In this document: positions 10,150-14,165 of the stretch, in pieces
How the letters are laid out: each line of letters begins with the position of its first letter
Numbering within the stretch: position 1 is the first letter of the stretch
From: a bacterium
GTDB lineage: Bacteria > JAUVQV01 > DATDCY01
Length of the DNA: 14,165 nt
Reading direction: 5' to 3'
NCBI GenBank assembly: GCA_036524115.1
Contig: DATDCY010000237.1
Coordinates: 1-14,165 of the forward strand
Made by a program: the position numbers and the translations under genes
Notes under the pieces: model-generated
What the model was told of the DNA's origin: nothing
Databases searched by the model: none
What the model saw: only the letters and a program-made list of their open reading frames with translations

Positions 10150-10995
10150 GTGGCTGAGGGAGGCATCGCCGGTCCGCGCGCCGGAATCCCGTCGCCGGAG
10201 TTCGTCGACGGCGTCTACCGCACCGCGGCCCGCGAAGGCGGCTGGTTCGCGCGGACGTTCCCCGGCCTGCGCTTCTATTCGCTGGCGGGCCCCATCGTCT
10301 GGCGGGCCAGCCGGCTTGCGCGGCGCGGGCTGTACGGCGATGCCGAGTGGTCCGGCAGCAGCCTCGCCATCCTCCGCGCCCTCGAGGCCGCCGGGGTGCG
10401 GCTGGAGATCGCCGGCGCCGACCACTTCCGGACGCTGGACGGCCCCTGCGTCTTCGTCGGCAACCACATGAGCACGCTCGAGACCTTCGTGCTGCCGTGC
10501 CTCATCTGCCCCTCCCGGCGCGTGACCTTCATCGTGAAGCGGGAGCTGACGCGCTACCCCGTCTTCGGCCACGTGATGCGCGCGCGCGACCCGGTGACCG
10601 TCGGCCGCGCGAACGCGCGCGAGGACCTCAAGGCGGTGCTCGAGGGCGGCGCGGAGCGGCTGCGCGCCGGGATCTCGATCATCGTCTTCCCGCAGACCAC
10701 GCGCACGCCGGTCTTCGAGCCCGCCGCCTTCAACACGATCGGCGTCAAGCTGGCGAAGCGGGCGCAGGTGCCGCTCGTGCCCGTCGCGCTGAGGACGGAC
10801 GCCTGGGGCAACGGGCCGATCGTCAAGGACATCGGCCGGATCGACCCGGGCAAGCAGGTGCGGATCGAGTTCGGCGCGCCGCTCGCGGTGCAGGGTGCCG
10901 GCGGGGCCGAGCACCAGCAGGTGGTGGACTTCATCCGCGAGCGCCTGCGCGCGTGGGGCGGGACCATCGCGGACGACCCCGCCTCCGGCCCATGA
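10150..10995 (+). CDS. 1-acyl-sn-glycerol-3-phosphate acyltransferase-like (PlsC family, variant motifs)
   Basis: A 281-residue member of the PlsC/lysophospholipid acyltransferase fold, which transfers acyl chains to glycerol-phosphate backbones at the inner membrane. GTG at 10150 is the start because GGAAGGAG (10133-10140) sits 9 nt upstream. The catalytic block reads VFVGNHMSTLET, that is HX4E rather than the usual HX4D, and block III reads FPQTTR rather than FPEGTR. Other family stretches are VKRELTRYPVFGHVM, FNTIGVKLAKRAQVPLVPVAL and TDAWGNG. I recall the same variant motifs in a subfamily from deltaproteobacteria, so the changes are probably natural and the enzyme active, with an unverified substrate. 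No obvious signal peptide; residues 38-60 contain a hydrophobic stretch. Its stop overlaps the start of the ASKHA gene (ATGA), indicating one operon with translational coupling. Confidence 0.85.
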   Translation: MAEGGIAGPRAGIPSPEFVDGVYRTAAREGGWFARTFPGLRFYSLAGPIVWRASRLARRGLYGDAEWSGSSLAILRALEAAGVRLEIAGADHFRTLDGPCVFVGNHMSTLETFVLPCLICPSRRVTFIVKRELTRYPVFGHVMRARDPVTVGRANAREDLKAVLEGGAERLRAGISIIVFPQTTRTPVFEPAAFNTIGVKLAKRAQVPLVPVALRTDAWGNGPIVKDIGRIDPGKQVRIEFGAPLAVQGAGGAEHQQVVDFIRERLRAWGGTIADDPASGP

Positions 10996-12548
10996 GCGCG
11001 ATCGACGGGCCGCTCCTTCGCACGCTGCGGCTGCGGCTGCCGGCGCCGACGGCCGCGGACCATGCCGGGGACCTCGACCGCGTGCTGCGGGGACTGGCCG
11101 CCGCGGGTTTCCCCGACGTGCAGGTGCCGCTGCCCGTCGCCGCGGCGCTGCCGGAGACGCTGCGGTCCGCGGGCTTTGCCGTGGACGCGACGCTCGCGGT
11201 CGTCCCGGCACCGACGCTGCTGCGCGTGGCGCGGGCCGGCGAGGGCGGGCCGACCCTCGGGCTCGCCGTGGACCTCGGCTCGACGAACATCGTCGCCGCG
11301 CTGGTTGACCTCGACTCCGGCGAGACGCTCGGCGAGCGCTCGGCCCTCAATCCCCAGGTGGGGCAGGGCGAGGACATCCTCGCGCGCACGCATTTCTGCC
11401 GCCAGCCCGGGGGCATCGCGCGACTGCAGGGACTTGCGGCAGGCGCGATCGCGTCCCTGGCGCGGGAGCTGGCGCGGGCCGCGGGCGCGGAGCCGGCGCA
11501 GATCCGCTGCGTCTCGGTGGCGGGAAACACGACGATGGCGCATTTCCTCCTCGGCCTGGACCCCGCGAACCTCTGCCGTGCCCCGTACGTGCCGGTCGCC
11601 AACCGCTTCCCGGTGGCGCGCGCAGCCGAGCTGGGGCTCGGTGTCGACCCGCTGGCCCCGGTGCTGGTGCTCCCGAACGTCGGCAGCTACGTCGGCGGGG
11701 ACGCGCTCGCCGGGGCTCTGGTCGCGGGCATGCACGAGCGCGAGCGCGTCTCGCTGCTCGTGGACATCGGCACGAACGCGGAGATCATCGTCGGCAACCG
11801 CGAGTTCCTGCTCGTCGGCGCGGGCTCCGCCGGGCCGGGCCTGGAGGGCGGCGTCGTCCGCGACGGCATGCGCGCGGCGCCCGGTGCGATCGAGCGCGTG
11901 GCGATCGACCGCGGCTCGTTGCTGCCCTCGTATCACGTGATCGGCGGCGGGCGCCCGTCGGGCATGTGCGGCTCGGGCCTGATCGACCTGGTGGCGGAGC
12001 TGTTCCTCGCCGGCATCGTCGACTCGCGCGGGAAGTTCGTCGCGCCCTCGCCGAGCCCGCGCGTGGCGGTCGAGGGCGGCGTCGCCCGGTTCGTCGTCGC
12101 CGGGGCCGCGGAGACGGCGACGCGCAGGCCGATCGCCCTCACGCAGCCGGATCTCGACAACCTCATGCTGAGCAAGGCGGCGATGTACACGATGCTCACC
12201 GTCATGACGGAGGCGGCGGGCGTGTCCTTCGAGGAACTGGAGAGCTTCTTCATCGCCGGCGCCTTCGGCGCGTACGTCGCAGCCGACAAGGCCGTGGCGA
12301 TCGGCATGGTCCCCGACATCCCGCTCGAACGCTACCGGCTGGTCGGGAACACCTCGCTCGCGGGGGCCAGGCGCGTGCTGCTCTCGGCCGCGGCGCTCGG
12401 CGAGATCGAGCGGATCGGCCGCGCGATGACCTACGTCGAGATGAACGAGAGCCGCGAGTTCATGGCCGGCTTCACGGCGGCGCGCTTCCTGCCGCACACC
12501 GACCTCGGGCGCTTCCCGAGCGTCAGGGAGCGCCTCGCGCGCGGCTGA
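10992..12548 (+). CDS. ASKHA-fold ATPase, RACo/DUF4445 type, lacking the [2Fe-2S] domain
   Basis: A 518-residue protein related to RACo, the activator that uses ATP to drive reduction of corrinoid proteins from Co(II) to Co(I). It starts directly with the RACo-type linker (residues about 8-85, LRLRLPAPTAADHAGDLDRV...). The actin-like ATPase fold follows: phosphate-1 motif DLGSTN (D94), phosphate-2 motif DIGTNAEI (D258), a GMCGSGLIDL segment, and the adenosine-region motif IAGAFGAYV (A422-Y428). Canonical RACo and RamA-like activators carry an Fe-S domain; here the ferredoxin-like N-terminal domain is absent and there is no Cys-rich start. The ATG lies inside the acyltransferase stop and has no Shine-Dalgarno, so translation depends on coupling. 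No corrinoid protein or methyltransferase partner is beside it. The last 23 codons are duplicated 723 bp downstream. Reductive activation is inferred from the family; another ATP-dependent role is possible. Confidence 0.85.
   Translation: MSAIDGPLLRTLRLRLPAPTAADHAGDLDRVLRGLAAAGFPDVQVPLPVAAALPETLRSAGFAVDATLAVVPAPTLLRVARAGEGGPTLGLAVDLGSTNIVAALVDLDSGETLGERSALNPQVGQGEDILARTHFCRQPGGIARLQGLAAGAIASLARELARAAGAEPAQIRCVSVAGNTTMAHFLLGLDPANLCRAPYVPVANRFPVARAAELGLGVDPLAPVLVLPNVGSYVGGDALAGALVAGMHERERVSLLVDIGTNAEIIVGNREFLLVGAGSAGPGLEGGVVRDGMRAAPGAIERVAIDRGSLLPSYHVIGGGRPSGMCGSGLIDLVAELFLAGIVDSRGKFVAPSPSPRVAVEGGVARFVVAGAAETATRRPIALTQPDLDNLMLSKAAMYTMLTVMTEAAGVSFEELESFFIAGAFGAYVAADKAVAIGMVPDIPLERYRLVGNTSLAGARRVLLSAAALGEIERIGRAMTYVEMNESREFMAGFTAARFLPHTDLGRFPSVRERLARG
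12479..12548 (+). repeat. Direct repeat copy 1: 3' end of the ASKHA gene
   Basis: This copy is in place at the end of the intact gene. Positions 12479-12524 match 13202-13247 at 45 of 46 bases (C12485 versus T13208). The remaining 24 bases to the stop match at only 15 of 24. Both copies keep the reading frame ARFLPHTDLGRFPSV-R-x-R-L...G-stop (TGA here, TAG in copy 2). Confidence 0.9.
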
Positions 12549-12598
12549 GGGACGTTCAAGCCGCGGCCTGGCCTCTTCCTGCGTGCGGCCCCGGCACG

Positions 12599-13144
12599 CT
12601 AGCGCGCGAGCAGGGCCGCACGGCTCAGCCGTATCCGCGGTCGCTCGATGATCCGGAGCCCGGCCCGGGCGGCGGCGGCCATCTCCTCTTCGAAGAGGCG
12701 CTCGCCGACATGCCAGGTGGGTTCGGCGACCAGGAAACGGCCGGCGGGAGCGAGAAGGCCGGCGATCTCGCGGCAGAAACCCTCGGCGGACGGGGTTTCG
12801 TGGAGCATCCAGAAGGCGAGCACGAAATCGACCGGTCCCGCTACGTCGCAGAGATCGGTCCCACAGCGATGGGTCGTGATCCGGCCGGCGAGCCCGGCGC
12901 GGCGGGCGCGGCGCTGGACGATGGCGAGCGCCCGCTCCTGGACGTCCGCGGCGATCACCCGGCCGGCAGGGCCCACCAGGCTCGCCATGCCGAGGGAGAA
13001 GTGACCGATGCCGCAGCCGACGTCGAGCACGGTCATGCCGGGGCGCACCCAGGTCCCGAGGACCTCTCGCGGGGGGTGGAGGAGGCGGCGTAGCGGGTTG
13101 TCGAATGAGTAGGCCAGCCACCAGGGGCACACGCGCTCCGCCAT
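12599..13144 (-). CDS. Small class I SAM-dependent methyltransferase
   Basis: A 181-residue methyltransferase of the Methyltransf_11/25 type. Motif I VLDVGCGIGHFS places D41, G43, G45 and G47 in the SAM loop. VIAADVQ supplies the acidic ribose-binding end of strand 2, and VDFVLAFWMLHETP is the motif IV region. The N-terminus (WWLAYSFDNPLRRLLHPP) is typical of small stand-alone enzymes acting on small molecules. I chose the ATG at 13144; the frame is open to 13222, but that extra text is Arg/Gly/Pro-rich and not methyltransferase-like. A TATCAT -10-like box (13159-13154, - strand) is only 10 nt from the start, so the mRNA may be leaderless. The gene is alone, opposite in direction to its neighbours, and lies between the two copies of the ASKHA gene end, so it probably arrived by insertion. 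Substrate unknown. Confidence 0.82.
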   Translation of the reverse strand: MAERVCPWWLAYSFDNPLRRLLHPPREVLGTWVRPGMTVLDVGCGIGHFSLGMASLVGPAGRVIAADVQERALAIVQRRARRAGLAGRITTHRCGTDLCDVAGPVDFVLAFWMLHETPSAEGFCREIAGLLAPAGRFLVAEPTWHVGERLFEEEMAAAARAGLRIIERPRIRLSRAALLAR

Positions 13145-13201
13145 GATCGTTCCATGATAACAGCCGGGAAGGCCGGGCCCGCGCAGCGAGTCCGGCTCCC
13201 G

Positions 13202-13271
13202 GGCGCGTTTCCTGCCGCACACCGACCTCGGGCGCTTCCCGAGCGTCCGGCGGCGCCTCGGCCTGGGCTAG
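13202..13271 (+). pseudogene. Direct repeat copy 2: displaced C-terminal fragment of an ASKHA gene
   Basis: Only the last 22 codons remain, reading ARFLPHTDLGRFPSV then RRRLGLG and a TAG at 13269-13271, in the same register as copy 1. Upstream of 13202 the similarity stops abruptly. A hairpin terminator follows the TAG at once. It looks like the original end of the ASKHA gene (or of a close relative), cut off from its body by the 723-bp segment that carries the methyltransferase. Confidence 0.85.
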
Positions 13272-13272
13272 A

Positions 13273-13297
13273 GGCGCCCCCTCCGGCGCCGGGCTTT
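13273..13297 (+). terminator. Candidate terminator after displaced ASKHA tail
   Basis: GGCGCC (13273-13278) pairs with GGCGCC (13285-13290) across a CCCTCC loop, followed by GGGCTTTA with a short T run. It directly follows the TAG of copy 2, as expected if this was the former end of the acyltransferase-ASKHA operon. Confidence 0.45.
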
Positions 13298-13372
13298 ACA
13301 GCCACGGCGCGCACATGCATAGTTGCCCCGCGCGGCCGCATCCGGCTGCGCTCCGCGAGCGGGGGGGAGACG

Positions 13373-13810
13373 GTGAAGACCAGGCTGACCCTCAGGCCGG
13401 GACAGAAGGGGACACGCCGCCTTTGCGAGCAGTACGGCGAGCGGCTGGTGTGCGTGCGCTACCGCTACGACGACGCGCGGAAAGTGCGCCTGAAGACCGT
13501 CGAACTCATTGTCGGCGAGGTCCCCTGGTGGTACTGCCGCCCGTGGCGTCCGATCCCCTTCGACCAGAGAGTGCTCGTCGCCATCCAGTACGGCGAGCGG
13601 GAGCTGGGGCGCAAACTGAAGGCCGCCGGCGGCATCTGGCGCCCGGCGCACAGGGCCTGGGAAGTGCCCTACCACGTCGCCGAGCGTCTCGGCGTCCACG
13701 GCCTGGTCCTCGTCGAGCGGGCGCCACATCGGAACAACAAGGGGCCTTGGCGGCCGAAGCCGCCGGACGCATCTACCCATAGATGCGCCGGGGGCGTAGG
13801 TAGTCACTAG
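13373..13810 (+). CDS. Small uncharacterised protein (KTRLTLRPGQKG family)
   Basis: A 145-residue protein with no assigned function. Start chosen at GTG 13373, since relatives as I remember them begin with a MK.RLTLKPGQ.GTK-like stretch; G-rich GGGGAG lies only 3 nt upstream, a short spacing. The N-terminal part (1-47) reads KTRLTLRPGQKGTRRL ... YGERLVCVRYRYDDARKVRLKTVELIV, basic and beta-like. After a Trp/Pro-rich link (about 50-63) a second part has QRVLVAIQYGERELGRKLKAAGGIWRPAHRAWEVPY, resembling the short DUF5710-like motif in which a K-x-x-G-x-x-W...W pattern recurs. From about residue 118 the text becomes low-quality (HRNNKGPWRPKPPDASTHRC...) and is encoded by two hairpins, so the native stop may be lost. 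I recall this family as multi-copy in several proteobacterial genomes and near repeats, which is memory, not a search. It may belong to a mobile or repeat-associated unit. Confidence 0.7.
   Translation: MKTRLTLRPGQKGTRRLCEQYGERLVCVRYRYDDARKVRLKTVELIVGEVPWWYCRPWRPIPFDQRVLVAIQYGERELGRKLKAAGGIWRPAHRAWEVPYHVAERLGVHGLVLVERAPHRNNKGPWRPKPPDASTHRCAGGVGSH
13749..13791. repeat. Two adjacent hairpins at the end of the small gene
   Basis: Hairpin 1: GGCGGC (13749-13754), loop CGAA, GCCGCC (13759-13764). Hairpin 2: CCGG, bulged A, CGCATCT (13763-13774), loop ACCCAT, AGATGCG, CCGG (13781-13791), 11 base pairs. They lie in the last codons of the small gene and about 20-60 nt before the GC drop. The two overlap by two bases. 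CATCTAC (13770-13776) also recurs inverted as GTAGATG at 13813-13819. They could be a terminator pair or a mobile-element end. Confidence 0.6.
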
Positions 13811-13859
13811 GCGTAGATGATCCGTTCAATACACTGTTGGGCGAGAGAACGATAGAACC

Positions 13860-14165
13860 ATGAAACGGTTCATAGCCGCATTCCTATTATCCTATCTCAT
13901 GGTACCGGCGATTGCGTCGGCTGAGATCTCTATTCAACAACTAGTTCCCGTTGTCCAAGGCAAAGTGCCCGGGGTCGAATGGAAGCACGACAAGCTCCTC
14001 GTTGGGGATATTAACTGTGATGGTCAAGATGACTATGTGATTCAAGCTTTAACAAGTCAGCGCGTCTACATTGCGGTCATACTGGGACCGTTGTCGACTT
14101 CCTCTAGCGTAATTGTTCTCAACTTCGGAGTTGGGAGCGATCGTTATCAAGACTCACTGACCGAG
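13860..14165 (+). CDS. Secreted protein with a calcium-loop-like motif, 5' part
   Basis: The frame is open from ATG 13860 to the window end (102 codons). A Sec signal peptide is clear: MKRF, hydrophobic IAAFLLSYLMVPAIA, cleavage likely after ASA (residue 21). The mature part contains LLVGDINCDGQDDYVI, in which D50, N52, D54, G55 and D58 match the DxNxDGxxD loop of FG-GAP/VCBS and EF-hand-like calcium sites. The rest has no family I recognise. Codon use differs sharply from every other gene here: TTA, ATA, CTA, AGT and GTA occur freely, and GC is close to half, against heavily GC-ending codons elsewhere. No strong ribosome site; GAGAGAAC is 10-17 nt upstream. Recent acquisition is likely. Confidence 0.72.
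   Translation, partial: MKRFIAAFLLSYLMVPAIASAEISIQQLVPVVQGKVPGVEWKHDKLLVGDINCDGQDDYVIQALTSQRVYIAVILGPLSTSSSVIVLNFGVGSDRYQDSLTE

Noticed and set aside
10554-13220. 888-codon - strand frame across the acyltransferase, ASKHA and methyltransferase genes
   Set aside because: It covers three recognised genes in other frames and reads as low-complexity text.
13145-13222. N-terminal extension of the small methyltransferase to 13222
   Set aside because: The added residues run into the repeat region, have no ribosome site and do not look like methyltransferase sequence.
13836-13842. GTTGGGC, which fits the integron core site GTTRRRY
   Set aside because: No matching RYYYAAC partner or attC-like stem was found upstream, and there is no integrase; a 7-base degenerate match is expected by chance.
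13817-13873. Imperfect inverted similarity ATGATCCGTTCAAT / ATGAAACGGTTCAT around the last gene's start
   Set aside because: Only about 10 of 14 bases correspond; too weak to call an operator.

Overview
This is a GC-rich, gene-dense chromosomal segment, apart from a visibly AT-richer end from about 13811. It suggests a proteobacterium of deltaproteobacterial or Desulfuromonadota type, probably uncultivated. That guess rests on three things: an acyltransferase subfamily carrying the variant motifs NHMSTLE and FPQTTR, a RACo-type ASKHA ATPase, and a small multi-copy-type protein beginning with a KTRLTLRPGQKG-like stretch. I recall all three from that group. No rRNA, tRNA, CRISPR array, transposase or integrase is visible.

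Left block (1-4435, + strand): a tightly coupled operon. It holds the end of a small two-helix membrane protein, a sensor histidine kinase built on a sodium/solute symporter (CbrA/CrbS type), and a fused SAM-methyltransferase / zinc-ribbon Nudix protein. Spacings are 1 nt and a 4-nt ATGA overlap. The kinase probably senses or transports a carbon or nitrogen substrate; its response regulator is not in the window.

Centre (4436-9079): lhgO (L-2-hydroxyglutarate oxidase, - strand) is divergent from carB (carbamoyl-phosphate synthase large subunit, + strand). The 179-nt region between them carries a candidate carB promoter and a hairpin next to the carB Shine-Dalgarno. carA is not adjacent.

Right-centre (9080-12548): a secreted protein of unknown function (- strand) is divergent from a two-gene operon of a glycerolipid acyltransferase and an ASKHA ATPase. 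The ASKHA protein keeps the RACo linker but lacks the N-terminal [2Fe-2S] domain. The intergenic region has two palindromes and a TATACT box.

Right end (12549-14165): an accessory-looking region. A small methyltransferase gene (- strand) sits between two copies of the 3' end of the ASKHA gene. The copies share 45 of 46 bases, then diverge, and both stay in frame to a stop codon. Such a duplicated gene end is what site-specific insertion or recombination at a gene 3' end leaves behind. Next come a small protein of a recurrent uncharacterised family, paired hairpins at its 3' end, an abrupt composition change, and the start of a secreted protein with a calcium-loop-like motif.
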